A DNA stretch of 64,000 nucleotides from Lysinibacillus sp. FSL M8-0337 (GCF_038593855.1 NZ_CP151996.1:1798001-1862000), one strand, 5' to 3'. Shown: positions 36,563 through 46,897, counted from the first letter of the stretch. Numbers and translations: made by a program. The notes: a model not told the origin generated them from the sequence alone.

Positions 36563-37063
36563 ATGATTGAAGCATTTGTAGGTGAAATCAAATTATTTAG
36601 CTTTGCAGGCGTTCCAAATGGATGGGCATTATGTAATGGACAATTATTACAAATTAATACAAATCAAGCCTTGTTTTCCTTATTGGGCACAACTTTTGGA
36701 GGTGATGGCATTCGAACATTCGCCTTACCTGATTTAAGAGGAAGGGTTCCAGTTCATGTAGGTAACGGTGTGACAATAGGACAAAAAGCTGGACAAGAAA
36801 CGCATATGTTAACCTTGAATGAAATGCCGAAGCATAACCATACTGTCACAGCTAGTTCGGATAATGCTTCATTGAAAGTGCCTACTGGTAATGTATGGGG
36901 CACATCCTCTGATACTGTCTATTCAGTTAATGAGCCAAATACAAATATGAATGCACAAGCTTTATCAACATCTGGCAATTCACAGCCGCATCAAAATATG
37001 CAGCCATACAGTGTGGCGAATTATTGCATAGCTTTAGTTGGCATTTATCCACCAAGAAATTAA
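36563..37063 (+). CDS. Tail-collar-domain protein 2
   Basis: 166 residues, 11 bases after the first copy, with AGGAGG upstream. Same order of motifs (AFVGEIKLFSFAGVPNGWALCNGQLL, GTTFGGDGIRTFALPDLRGR, MPKHNHTVTA, PYSVANYCIALVGIYPPRN). The three copies have diverged along their length, so they are old duplicates rather than recent ones and probably make a hetero-trimer or separate fibres. Confidence 0.88.
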   Translation: MIEAFVGEIKLFSFAGVPNGWALCNGQLLQINTNQALFSLLGTTFGGDGIRTFALPDLRGRVPVHVGNGVTIGQKAGQETHMLTLNEMPKHNHTVTASSDNASLKVPTGNVWGTSSDTVYSVNEPNTNMNAQALSTSGNSQPHQNMQPYSVANYCIALVGIYPPRN

Positions 37064-37085
37064 AGAAAAAGGAAGTGAAGAAATC

Positions 37086-37610
37086 ATGTCAGAAGCCTAC
37101 ACGGGAGAAATTCGAATATTTGGTGGTAATTTCGCGCCACAAAATTGGGCATTTTGTAATGGTCAGTTACTAAGCATAGCTTCGAATAGTGCGTTATTTG
37201 CCATCTTAGGTACCGTTTATGGAGGAGATGGAAAGACAACCTTTGCTTTACCCAATTTAAATGGGAGGGCAGCGATTCATCAAGGAACAGGTGCAGGATT
37301 AACGCCAAGAAATATCGGAGCAGCTGGAGGTTCTGCTACTGTTACATTACTAACAACAGAAATGCCTAGTCATCATCATATGGCTGTTTGTAACAATGTA
37401 CCAACAGCAAGTAATGAGCCAACGGGAGCAATCTGGACCGAACAGCAAGGTAGGGGCTCACTCCCTGCTTATTCAGTTTCAGGAAATACAACCATGAATG
37501 TGATGACGATCGATCAAGCAGGTGGAAGTCAACCACATAATAATATGCAACCATATTTGGGTTTGAATTTCATTATTTGTTTATTTGGAGAGTTTCCTCC
37601 TAGAAACTAG
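37086..37610 (+). CDS. Tail-collar-domain protein 3
   Basis: 174 residues from ATG 37086, preceded by GGAAGTGAAG. An in-frame start at 37038 overlaps copy 2. Motifs are AYTGEIRIFGGNFAPQNWAF, GTVYGGDGKTTFALPNLNGR, MPSHHHMAVC and PYLGLNFIICLFGEFPPRN. It is followed after 48 bases by the SLH-anchored giant protein, suggesting that the three fibres and the surface protein are made together. Confidence 0.88.
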   Translation: MSEAYTGEIRIFGGNFAPQNWAFCNGQLLSIASNSALFAILGTVYGGDGKTTFALPNLNGRAAIHQGTGAGLTPRNIGAAGGSATVTLLTTEMPSHHHMAVCNNVPTASNEPTGAIWTEQQGRGSLPAYSVSGNTTMNVMTIDQAGGSQPHNNMQPYLGLNFIICLFGEFPPRN

Positions 37611-37658
37611 GAATTATTTTGTCGAAGGGTGTGAATCAACTAAAAAGGAGAAGCAAAA

Positions 37659-40600
37659 ATGGGGAAAAAGATTTTTATAATCATGTTATGTTTGCTGTTG
37701 ATGACTTTTAGCCAATTGACTGGGATCAGTTTTTTGTCACCTGTTCAAGTGGAGGCGGCTAGTTGTGATACACCGAATTTTCCTAAGTGTACACAAGATT
37801 TAACACAACCTACATGGCTAACTGATACGAATAATGGCTTTGTAGTAAGTCGTACTGGTGATGATGGTTTTGATTTATTAAAGTATAGTGATGGGACACA
37901 ATTTCCTGCTGGGTATTATATTGATGCAAATGAATATTCGCCACCAAAATCAATTCGAATTTCCGCTGGCGAAAACTTTGCGGGCGGTGTCTTTAATTTA
38001 AAATCATTAAAGATTAATACAATTAATAAACATAACGCAAACGATGCGCTAAGTTTAACGATTCAAGGATATGATCAAGACGGAAATCTAAAAGGAAGTC
38101 CCGTAACCTTTAAGACCGTTGCCTTTCATGAACCAATTTATGATATTCCAGTAAATTTAGAGGGCATTCACTCATTTGTCATTACTGTCAGTGTACAGTA
38201 TATAGCTACTGTACAGGCGGGGATATGGGATGTAACATTTACACATTTTACAATCGATATTCCTAATAATCCGCCAACCGTTACCAATAGCGCAATTACT
38301 GCGTCAAATATCAATGCATCTGAAGTACAGTTGGACTGGGTGAAAGCATCTGACGATTTAACAGCTCAAGGAGATTTAGAATACCGTGTCTATCAATCTA
38401 GTAGTAATAATATTGATACGGTTAGTGCCATTGAATCCAATGGAACAGCTTTAGGAAGCGGTTATGCTAAAGATATTATGTCCTATAATGTTACAGGACT
38501 TACTGCCAATACAAGCTATTATTTCAATGTTATTGTTAAAGATGCTGATGGCTCCAAGAGTGCTTATACGATGCAGCAGGTCACAACACTTACATTAAAT
38601 AAACCACCGACATCCAGTAATGGAACGGTAAATGTCAATGAAGGTCAAGTGTATACATTTAATACGACTTCCTTTGCTTTTTCTGATGAAGATGCTGGTG
38701 ACACATTAAAACAGATTCAAATCTCTGCCATTCCAACTAGTGGACAACTTTTCCTTGATAGCAATCTGAATGAACAGTTCGATGCTGCCGAGGCCATTAC
38801 AAATGGTATGGCAGTTAGTAAAGTTGACTTAGATGCAGGGAAGTTAAAATATATTACCGACAATGGTGTTGCTTCCTCTTTTGCATTTAAGGTAAGCGAT
38901 GGCATGAATGATAGCGGTGTCTATACGATGAATCTTATTGTCAAAGCACGTCCTAACGTGACAATTTCATCAAATAAGACTAGCCCAACTAATAGCAATC
39001 CGATTCTTATAACGACGGTATTCAGTGAGTCAGTAACAGGTTTTACGGTCAATGATATAGCTGTAACAAATGGTATTGCTACCTCTCTAACAGGAAGTGG
39101 TACCACATATACAGCACAAATATCACCTATTGCAGACGGAACTGTGAAAATCAAAATTCCTGAAAAAGTTGTTACTAATAGTAGTGGTGCATTCAATAAA
39201 GCTTCCAATGAATTACAAATAATTTATGATGCTACACCACCTACCAATATTGCGCTTAGTAATACGACGGTACAAGAAAAGGCGCCCATCGGTACAACTA
39301 TTGGGACATTGGTAGCAACAGATTCAGGAAGTTCAGCAACATTCACATATGCATTACAGTCAGGGGATACAAGCTTCTTTACGATTGATGGAAATGTATT
39401 AAAGACAAATGCGCTGTTTGTCTACGATACGAAAAATAGTTATAAGATTACGATAAGCGTAACAGATGAGGCTGGCAATACGTTTGATAAGGAGTTTATA
39501 ATCCAAATTACTAAAAATCACGCGCCTACAGGCACAATGACCATTAATAATGGACTAGCATCTACAAGTACTCCTAACGTTACCTTAACAATGACGGCAA
39601 TGGATATAGAAGGAGAAGCGATAGAAATGCGCTTTTCGAATGATGGGATTACTTGGTCCGGTTGGGAGCCAAACATATCTACGAAAAGTTGGACATTATC
39701 AAATGGGGATGGTAGTAAAACGGTTTATATGCAACTAAAGGATACGGCTGGTAATCTATCGAATGCATTTTCAGATACGATTGTGCTCGATACAACGCCT
39801 CCAGTTATAACAGGTGTTGCCAATAGTGGGGTTTACAACACCGACGTAACGATAAGCTTTAATGAAGGAACTGCTACCTTAAATGGAGCTCCCTTCACAA
39901 GTGGCACTATTGTAAAGTCAACCGGAAATTATACTTTGGTTGTAATAGATAGCGTAGGTAACACGACTACCGTTGCTTTTGCGATTGATAAAGTGCTGCC
40001 ACAAGCAGTAGAAGTGACCATTAAATCGACTAATCTAGATTCGACAAAGGCAAAGGTAGGCGATACTATCACATTAGCAATGAAAACAGATAAGACGATT
40101 CAAACACCATCTGTTACCATTGCTGGAAAACCAGCTACTGTAAGTGGCGCTTCGACGAACTGGCAGGCGACTTATGTGGTAGCGCATGGTGATTTAGAGG
40201 GCATAGCACCTTTTACCATCAATTTCAAAGATGTGCTAGGTAATGCAGCCATAGAGGTAACGGACGTAACGGATAGTAGCTTTGTTACAGTTGATGGCGT
40301 AAAACCAACTGTAAAGAAGGGTACTATGGTGTCAACTAATGCTAATCCAACAGTTGCAAAGGTCAATGATAGTATCACAATCGATTTTGAGACAAGTGAG
40401 GCAATTCAATCGCCAAATGTTACGATTCTAGGACAAACAGCAAATGTAAGCGATAAAGGTGATGGGGATGCTAAAACATGGCAAGCAAGCTATACGCTAA
40501 AGTCAGGTGATGCAGAGGGACCGATTCCTTTTACAATAGATTATCAAGATTTAGCGGGGAATGATGGCTTACAAGTGACAGACGTTTCATCAGGAACAGT

Positions 40601-42602
40601 TGTCGTGTTTGATAAAAAGGCTCCTGAAATAACAACCTATTTCCCTGCGCATCAGGCAACGAATGTACAGCCTACAGATAATCTTGTGTTAACATTTAAT
40701 GAAAAGGTCTTGCCAGTTACGAATAAAAATATTGTTATTCGCAATGCTACTACAAATCAACTTGTTGAAACGATTGATGTTACACATGCCAATGTTTCAA
40801 TCGCGAATCACAGCGTGACCATAAATCCTACAAAGGATTTTAATAATAACACGGCTTATAGCATTCAAATTGATGCAGGAGCATTTAGCGATTTGGCTGG
40901 TAATGTGTATGACGGCATTACCAATAATACGACTTGGTATTTTACAACAAGCGCATTACCAACATATACCGTTATGTATGACAGCAACGGAGCGGATGGG
41001 GGGAACGTGCCTATCGATTCGAAGCGTTATAAAACACAGGAAACAATAACTGTGTTAAATAATGGGGATTTAACTAAAGCTAGATTTTCATTTGTAGGCT
41101 GGAATACGAAAGCTGATGGAAAAGGCGTTACTTATAAAGCAGGGCAAACGCTTCAAATGGGGAAAGGGAACCTTGTATTGTATGCGGTATGGTCTCCAAA
41201 CTATGTACCAGGAGATGGAGGATCATCAACATCAACATCAAGTCCTGACCCCGTTGTACCAAGTAATCAATTTATGGTGAATGTAGTAGATCCGCGTTTG
41301 CCTAACGAGGTGCTCTTGCAAACCGTGTTAACACGCGTATTTCTTAACGGTAGTTTCCAAGATAGCGTGAATTTTACGGTGGCCAATGCAAACGAGTTTC
41401 TTCGAAAATTAGCGAATCAAGAAGATAAAAAATCTCGACTTGTCATTCCCGATATGGCGCAACCAGCAAGTGAGACAAAGGTGATACTTGCTAGAGAGGC
41501 AGCTAAACGATTACTAGAGGGCAAATCCTATTTTGGTATTGATATGACGATGGTCAAAATAGATGTTCCCTATACTTCTATGGCTGACTTCAATGAAGAT
41601 ATTTACTTCCGAATCGTTCCGATTAAGGATGCCCTACGGCAAAAAGCAATCGAAGACCGAGCGAAACAAGCGGAAATAGTGTTACAACAGAGTCATGGCG
41701 CTAATGTAAAGCTTGTTGGTCAGTCAATCTCGATTGACACAAATCTACAAAATCGTCCGGTAACAGTGCTACTACCATTACCAGCGAATTTAACTTCAGC
41801 TCAACGAGAACAATTAATGGTTTACGTAGAGCATAGTAATGGTTCAGTCGAAATCATCCGTGGACGAATTGTAGAATTTGCGAAAGGGCAAACAGCGATT
41901 GCTTTTGATGTGCAGCATTTTTCTACTTTTACATTACTAAATGTAGAACAAGCGCATGAAGAACAACCCGAAAAGGAACCTACAGAAGTGAACAAGTCAT
42001 TTGCTTCTTATATTCAAGGCTACGCAGATGGTACATTCCGTCCGAATGCCTATGTCACACGTGCGCAAATGGCAGCAATGCTAGCAAGAAACCTAAGTAA
42101 TCATAATGTACCAGAAGCGTCTAATGTTTTTTATGCAGATACAGCTGCTTCGTGGGCAAAAAATGATATAGAGTATGTTCGTACCGAAGGAATTATGCAA
42201 GGTCGTCAAAATGGTTCATTTGGTCCGAACGATATGATAACGAGAGCCCAAATGGCGGTCATTGCTGTAAGGTGGATTGATAAGCAATGTGCAGAAGGAA
42301 CTACAGATACGCCGTATTGTGAAATAACAGCAAATGGCGAAACATACAGTGACGTGGCATCTACGCATTGGGCTGCACAGGAAATCCAACGCATAAGCTC
42401 GATGGGTATTATGGTTGGCTCAGGGAATGGTCAATTTAGACCTGAAGAGAAACTAACGCGTGCACAGGCGGTAAAAGTCCTTAATCGACTTTTCAATCGT
42501 CCAGTATTGACAGATAGCACAGTACCAATCTTTAAGGATATTCCAAGCAATCACTGGGCTTTCTATGAAATTCAAGCCGCAGCAACAAATGAAACAAAAT
42601 AA
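37659..42602 (+). CDS. Multi-domain S-layer-anchored surface protein
   Basis: 1647 residues with AAAAAGGAG upstream. In order: signal peptide (1-33); an N-terminal beta-rich domain (35-200); a fibronectin type III module (about 202-313); cadherin/Ig-like repeats (about 313-980); a Big_5-like Ig module (about 985-1097); an InlB B-type repeat (about 1100-1178, SFVGWNTKADGKGVTYKAG); an unrecognised domain (about 1205-1430); three SLH domains (about 1445-1630, YIQGYADGTFRPNAYVTRAQM first) and the start of a fourth. The SLH repeats bind pyruvylated secondary wall polymer. It is an exported adhesin-like wall protein, likely partnering the three collar proteins. Confidence 0.88.
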   Translation: MGKKIFIIMLCLLLMTFSQLTGISFLSPVQVEAASCDTPNFPKCTQDLTQPTWLTDTNNGFVVSRTGDDGFDLLKYSDGTQFPAGYYIDANEYSPPKSIRISAGENFAGGVFNLKSLKINTINKHNANDALSLTIQGYDQDGNLKGSPVTFKTVAFHEPIYDIPVNLEGIHSFVITVSVQYIATVQAGIWDVTFTHFTIDIPNNPPTVTNSAITASNINASEVQLDWVKASDDLTAQGDLEYRVYQSSSNNIDTVSAIESNGTALGSGYAKDIMSYNVTGLTANTSYYFNVIVKDADGSKSAYTMQQVTTLTLNKPPTSSNGTVNVNEGQVYTFNTTSFAFSDEDAGDTLKQIQISAIPTSGQLFLDSNLNEQFDAAEAITNGMAVSKVDLDAGKLKYITDNGVASSFAFKVSDGMNDSGVYTMNLIVKARPNVTISSNKTSPTNSNPILITTVFSESVTGFTVNDIAVTNGIATSLTGSGTTYTAQISPIADGTVKIKIPEKVVTNSSGAFNKASNELQIIYDATPPTNIALSNTTVQEKAPIGTTIGTLVATDSGSSATFTYALQSGDTSFFTIDGNVLKTNALFVYDTKNSYKITISVTDEAGNTFDKEFIIQITKNHAPTGTMTINNGLASTSTPNVTLTMTAMDIEGEAIEMRFSNDGITWSGWEPNISTKSWTLSNGDGSKTVYMQLKDTAGNLSNAFSDTIVLDTTPPVITGVANSGVYNTDVTISFNEGTATLNGAPFTSGTIVKSTGNYTLVVIDSVGNTTTVAFAIDKVLPQAVEVTIKSTNLDSTKAKVGDTITLAMKTDKTIQTPSVTIAGKPATVSGASTNWQATYVVAHGDLEGIAPFTINFKDVLGNAAIEVTDVTDSSFVTVDGVKPTVKKGTMVSTNANPTVAKVNDSITIDFETSEAIQSPNVTILGQTANVSDKGDGDAKTWQASYTLKSGDAEGPIPFTIDYQDLAGNDGLQVTDVSSGTVVVFDKKAPEITTYFPAHQATNVQPTDNLVLTFNEKVLPVTNKNIVIRNATTNQLVETIDVTHANVSIANHSVTINPTKDFNNNTAYSIQIDAGAFSDLAGNVYDGITNNTTWYFTTSALPTYTVMYDSNGADGGNVPIDSKRYKTQETITVLNNGDLTKARFSFVGWNTKADGKGVTYKAGQTLQMGKGNLVLYAVWSPNYVPGDGGSSTSTSSPDPVVPSNQFMVNVVDPRLPNEVLLQTVLTRVFLNGSFQDSVNFTVANANEFLRKLANQEDKKSRLVIPDMAQPASETKVILAREAAKRLLEGKSYFGIDMTMVKIDVPYTSMADFNEDIYFRIVPIKDALRQKAIEDRAKQAEIVLQQSHGANVKLVGQSISIDTNLQNRPVTVLLPLPANLTSAQREQLMVYVEHSNGSVEIIRGRIVEFAKGQTAIAFDVQHFSTFTLLNVEQAHEEQPEKEPTEVNKSFASYIQGYADGTFRPNAYVTRAQMAAMLARNLSNHNVPEASNVFYADTAASWAKNDIEYVRTEGIMQGRQNGSFGPNDMITRAQMAVIAVRWIDKQCAEGTTDTPYCEITANGETYSDVASTHWAAQEIQRISSMGIMVGSGNGQFRPEEKLTRAQAVKVLNRLFNRPVLTDSTVPIFKDIPSNHWAFYEIQAAATNETK

Positions 42603-42634
42603 GGACATTACATTATCTTCTATTATGATGCTAT

Positions 42635-42668
42635 TAGCTGGCGGTTTTTAATAATCGCCAGCTATTTT
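42635..42668 (+). terminator. Intrinsic terminator after the SLH protein
   Basis: TAGCTGGCG, 12-base loop, CGCCAGCTA, then TTTTA. Confidence 0.8.
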
Positions 42669-42910
42669 AATGTTCACCCGATTTCCCCTCACTACTCTCC
42701 TAATTTTCTGTAAATAACTAAACTATCTAATATAAAATTCCTATCTTTATAGGATTAATTGAATGTGAATTTTATAATTCATTTATCCTTTTTAAGTTCT
42801 AATTTTTAATAAATTACTAGGTATATAGATATAGTTTAACTAATTGAAAATGCTACTTTCTATCAATATTTCAAAATATTCAAATATTACGATATTCGAA
42901 TTAGTTTATT

Positions 42911-42950
42911 TGTGATAAATTGGAAATATCACACTAAACTGAAAAGTGTG
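42911..42950. promoter_or_regulatory. Interlocked dyads upstream of the subtilase
   Basis: TGTGATA-N9-TATCACA (42911-42933) and CACACT-N9-AGTGTG (42930-42950) share CACA and are both perfect. The preceding 42670-42910 is very AT-rich with repeated AATATT words and holds no gene. The dyads sit about 20 bases before the ribosome site of the subtilase, so they could be an operator or RNA hairpin. Confidence 0.5.
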
Positions 42951-42972
42951 ACAATTAAAGGAGGAAGGGGAA

Positions 42973-42993
42973 ATGAGATTTGAAAAAGTTTAA
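42973..42993 (+). other. Six-codon ORF overlapping the subtilase TTG start
   Basis: ATG 42973 lies directly after GGAGGAAGGGG and opens a frame of MRFEKV then TAA. The TTG of the subtilase (42980) lies inside it, in another frame. Whether ribosomes use it is unknown. Confidence 0.3.
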
Positions 42994-45900
42994 GTTAACG
43001 ACATTTTTAAGTAGTATTTTAGCTTTCATTATGGTGCTTTCTCTCTTGGCTCCAATATCGAGTGCTAGTGCTGAAGAATCGAAACCATTCAAGCAGGATG
43101 GTCAAAGCGAAAGTATCATTCAATTAAAGGCTGCTATCGCTGAACAGCTAAGCTTGTCTAAAGATGGTCCAACGCTCCATGAAAGCTTACAAAATGTATC
43201 AGGCAATCAAGAGGTGGCAGTTATCGTTCATTTATCTGAAATGCCTGTGGCACTAGAGCAAGGAATAAGCCAACTTAAAGGCCAAAGATTTTCTAAAGCT
43301 CAGGCAAATGAAGCTCGCTCTAATGTAAAAGCACAACAAGTACAAGTACAAAAAGAGTTAGCTGTTAAAAATGTTCAGATGACGCAAGGCTACACATTCG
43401 ATACAGTTTTAAATGGCTTCGCAGCAACTGTAAAAGCAAATGATCTTCCAAAATTGCTTACAATCGAAGGCATTACATTAATCGAACCAGATGCCATTGT
43501 TTACGCATCAGAAGATGATACGATGAAATCATCGGAACTGGTTAAGGAAGATCAGCTAGAAGCGCAAATGAATACAAGTAATTCTTTCCTTGGCATTGAA
43601 CAGCTTTGGAACGAAGGATTGGAAGGACAAGGCATTAAGGTAGCCGTATTAGATACGGGTATTGACGCCGATCACCCTGAATTTGCTGGAATTTATAAAG
43701 GTGGAAAAAACTTTATTCCATATTCAGCAACTTACACAAAGCCTCGTGCAGATAACGATGCATCGGAAACATTACCTTCGGAGCGTCCAGTTGGAACACC
43801 GGAGTTTAATGAAAAAGGAAGCGCATTCTATACTTCTCACGGTACACATGTTGCGGGAACAATTGCAGCAATCGGAGCTAATCAATACGGTATTAAAGGA
43901 ATTGCACCAAAAGTAGACCTTTATGCTTACCGTGTTCTTGGGGCTTACGGAAGTGGTGCTACATCCGGTATTGTAAAAGCAATTGAAACGGCTGTATTAG
44001 AAAAAATGGACATTATCAATCTTTCGCTTGGCGGGGGAGCAAACTCTGAAACAGACGCTGGTTCATTTGCGATTAATAATGCAATGATAGCTGGAACAAT
44101 CGGCGTTATTGCAACAGGGAACTCTGGTCCAAATCGCGGTACAATGGGTACGCCTGCAACAGCTCGTTTAGGAATTGCTGTAGGGAACACAACGAATCCT
44201 GAAACAATGTATAACGGGGAAGTCAAAGTTACCGTTGGCAATTACAACTTAACAAAACAACTTCCGTTAATGGGCACGACTTTTGGGAAAAATGTAGCAA
44301 CGCAGCTGCAAGGGGAATTTGATTTAGTAGCTGTCCCTGGAAACGGAGAAGTAAAAGACTATGAAGGAATCGATGTAACGGGGAAAGTCGCATTGATTTC
44401 TCGTGGTGGTATTGCATTCGTTGATAAAATTGCCAATGCAAAGGCAAATGGAGCAGTTGCAACAATTATTCATAACTTTGCTGGTGGAACGAATGCACCA
44501 AACATTTCAGGCACATTCCTTGGTGATTCATTTGAGTTTTTACCAACATTTGATATGTCCCAAACAGATGGTACTGCCATTCGCGCTGCTTTAGCAGGTG
44601 GCACAGGAAAAGTAAGCTTTAGTAAATTTGCTTCAACAAATACTACGGGCGATGAAGTAAACTCTTCAAGTTCACGTGGCCCGTCTACACCAAACTTTGA
44701 TATTAAACCAGATGTAAGTGCACCTGGGACAAATATTATGTCCACGATTCCAATGTATAAAAAAGATTTCCCTAATGCCAATTATGCTGAAGCATATGCT
44801 CGTAAAACAGGAACTTCTATGGCAACACCGCATATTGCAGGTATTGCGGCGTTAGTTAAACAAGCAAATCCTGATTGGAATGCGTTCGATGTAAAAGTAG
44901 CGCTTTCGAATACAGCAAAAGTTTTAGATAAGACAAAATACGATGTATTTTCTCAAGGGGCAGGGCGTGTCAATGCATATGCAGCAGCTCATCCAGAAAT
45001 TCTTGCTTATGCACTTGATAGCGCAATTTTAGATGGAACGGGTGCAGTGGCAGAAAACTTGAAAGGTACTGTTACTTTCGGTCCACAATCACTTAAAGAT
45101 AGAGATATTTCTGTCACGAAACAAGTTTTAGTAAAAGATATCAAAGGGAACGGTGGCAACTATAATGTTTCAATTGATGTGACAAAAACATTTGGTGATG
45201 CAACTGTTACAGTAGACCAGCCAACATTTAATCTAGTAGGTGAGCAAGTTTTAAATATTACGTTAACAGCTTCGCAAGCTTCCGCACCAAACGGCTCTGA
45301 ATTACTAGGTTATATTTACATCGGCAATGGCGCTACAGAAATTTCATTGCCATTTGCAGCCGATTTTGGCGCAGAGGCAACAACTGAAGTCAAAGACTTG
45401 ACTATTACAGAAACGGATCTTTCCTTTAACGGAGATGGAGTGAAAGACTCGGCTGTACTATCATTCACATTAACTGGAGATGTAACAACGAACTATATTG
45501 AACTTTGGGATATTATGAATCCAGAAGGCGGAGAATATGGAGATGGCTATATTGGCTATTTACATGCAGGTACTGCACTAGGAAAAGGTTCTTATACGCT
45601 AAAAGTAGGTGGGCAATACAAACCATGGGGATCAGCACCTGCCACAACGATTCCAGATGGTCTGTATACAATTGACTTTACTGGTCTTGCAGCATCAGGC
45701 GTAGTGTCAGACTATGTTGGACCAATTTTCGTCAAATCGACTAAACCAGAAATTACTGGTTCAGTAGCGCAAGGCGTTGCAACAGGTCAGGTAACAGATA
45801 AGTATATTGACTACAATGTAGCGTTAAGTGCATACGGTTTAAATTACAATTTAAATGATAAATTAAAAGCTTCCTATATTGCGACGGTAAATGGGGAAGT

Positions 45901-46684
45901 ACAAGCGCCAGTTGCGTTTGAACTAAATCAAGACGGAAGCTTTACATTCCCAGTAACAGCAGAAACAAATGCTGTAACAGTAAAAATTAATGACGCTGCG
46001 GGCAATGTTGGGGAAGCTGTAATCTATGAAAAAGAAGTAGTAGAGCCAGTAGTGACACTTTCTGTAAATCCAACTGAGCTAAACCTAACAACTGGAGAAA
46101 CAGCACAGCTGACGGTAACAGAAACGTCAACGCCTGCAGAAGGTGAAGCAACAGTGCAAGACGTAACGTCTAAAGCTACGTATGTTGTTGGAGATGAAAA
46201 TGTTGCAACTGTAGTCAATGGTGTAGTAACGGCAGTAGGTGAAGGTACAACGACAATTACTATGTCATACGGTGCGAATGAAGTGACAATAAATGTGACA
46301 GTGAAAGCACCTAATGTAGAAACACCAATTGTCACATTAGAAATTGACCAAGCGCAGGTAGAAACAAGAATAGGTAAAGAAGTTGCGGTTAAAATTACGG
46401 AAGTAACTACTTTTGAAGGTAAAACAACAGAAAAAGATGTGACAAATCTGGCAACATACGAAGTAGCAAATGATAAAATTGCTACTGTAAAAGCAGGTGC
46501 CGTAAAAGGAAAAGGTCAAGGCAATACGACGATTACGGTAACGTATGGTGAGCATACACTAACATTTGATGTGTTGGTTGTAAAGCCAGGTAACGGCAAT
46601 GGAAATGGAAATGGAAATGGTAACGGCAACGGAAATGGCAAGGGCAATAACAATAACAATGAAGTGACCGAGGGTGACTTATAA
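42980..46684 (+). CDS. Secreted subtilisin-like serine protease (Vpr-like, S8)
   Basis: 1234 residues from TTG 42980, the only start that gives the signal peptide (KKFKLTTFLSSILAFIMV). Then an inhibitor I9 propeptide (about 65-165), and the S8 domain with Asp 225 (VLDTGIDADHPEF), His 287 (HGTHVAGTIAA) and Ser 613 (GTSMATPHIAG). A PA domain is inserted at about 450-540, as in Vpr. The C-terminal third has Fn3/Ig-like modules, two Big_2-like repeats (about 1015-1190) and a Gly-Asn repeat tail from a (GGNAAY)-type DNA repeat (46589-46648). No LPxTG or SLH anchor is seen. Confidence 0.92.
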   Translation: MKKFKLTTFLSSILAFIMVLSLLAPISSASAEESKPFKQDGQSESIIQLKAAIAEQLSLSKDGPTLHESLQNVSGNQEVAVIVHLSEMPVALEQGISQLKGQRFSKAQANEARSNVKAQQVQVQKELAVKNVQMTQGYTFDTVLNGFAATVKANDLPKLLTIEGITLIEPDAIVYASEDDTMKSSELVKEDQLEAQMNTSNSFLGIEQLWNEGLEGQGIKVAVLDTGIDADHPEFAGIYKGGKNFIPYSATYTKPRADNDASETLPSERPVGTPEFNEKGSAFYTSHGTHVAGTIAAIGANQYGIKGIAPKVDLYAYRVLGAYGSGATSGIVKAIETAVLEKMDIINLSLGGGANSETDAGSFAINNAMIAGTIGVIATGNSGPNRGTMGTPATARLGIAVGNTTNPETMYNGEVKVTVGNYNLTKQLPLMGTTFGKNVATQLQGEFDLVAVPGNGEVKDYEGIDVTGKVALISRGGIAFVDKIANAKANGAVATIIHNFAGGTNAPNISGTFLGDSFEFLPTFDMSQTDGTAIRAALAGGTGKVSFSKFASTNTTGDEVNSSSSRGPSTPNFDIKPDVSAPGTNIMSTIPMYKKDFPNANYAEAYARKTGTSMATPHIAGIAALVKQANPDWNAFDVKVALSNTAKVLDKTKYDVFSQGAGRVNAYAAAHPEILAYALDSAILDGTGAVAENLKGTVTFGPQSLKDRDISVTKQVLVKDIKGNGGNYNVSIDVTKTFGDATVTVDQPTFNLVGEQVLNITLTASQASAPNGSELLGYIYIGNGATEISLPFAADFGAEATTEVKDLTITETDLSFNGDGVKDSAVLSFTLTGDVTTNYIELWDIMNPEGGEYGDGYIGYLHAGTALGKGSYTLKVGGQYKPWGSAPATTIPDGLYTIDFTGLAASGVVSDYVGPIFVKSTKPEITGSVAQGVATGQVTDKYIDYNVALSAYGLNYNLNDKLKASYIATVNGEVQAPVAFELNQDGSFTFPVTAETNAVTVKINDAAGNVGEAVIYEKEVVEPVVTLSVNPTELNLTTGETAQLTVTETSTPAEGEATVQDVTSKATYVVGDENVATVVNGVVTAVGEGTTTITMSYGANEVTINVTVKAPNVETPIVTLEIDQAQVETRIGKEVAVKITEVTTFEGKTTEKDVTNLATYEVANDKIATVKAGAVKGKGQGNTTITVTYGEHTLTFDVLVVKPGNGNGNGNGNGNGNGNGKGNNNNNEVTEGDL

Positions 46685-46701
46685 TTACGATTAGTTTAAA
46701 C

Positions 46702-46736
46702 AAAAAGAGAAATTGCACTGCGCAATTTCTCTTTTT
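46702..46736 (+). terminator. Intrinsic terminator after the subtilase
   Basis: AAAAAGAGAAATTGC, loop ACTGC, GCAATTTCTCTTTTT. Confidence 0.88.
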
Positions 46737-46826
46737 ATTATGGACTGTAAAGCAACACTAAGATGTATGTCTCTAGTAAACTAACTGGCTGTGTTCCTTA
46801 AATTTAAGAAGCCTGTATTTTTTATT

Positions 46827-46878
46827 TTGACAAAAAAGACTTTTGTCATTATGATAAGGTAAATGAGAATGATTATCA
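46827..46878 (+). promoter_or_regulatory. Promoter with Fur box
   Basis: TTGACA (46827-46832), 17 bases, TATGAT (46850-46855), with a GACAAAA-N5-TTTTGTC dyad across the spacer. Immediately downstream TGAGAATGATTATCA (46864-46878) matches the Fur 7-1-7 consensus TGATAATNATTATCA at all but one fixed position, covering the expected transcription start. Confidence 0.75.
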
Positions 46879-46897
46879 TAACGAAGGAAGCTGAAAG

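Noticed and set aside
36042-37610. Prophage tail region
   Set aside because: Only collar-domain genes are present; there is no capsid, portal, terminase, holin or integrase nearby, and an SLH wall protein follows.
46650-46684. Sortase anchor at the subtilase C-terminus
   Set aside because: The end is Asn/Gly-rich and acidic with no LPxTG, hydrophobic helix or basic tail.
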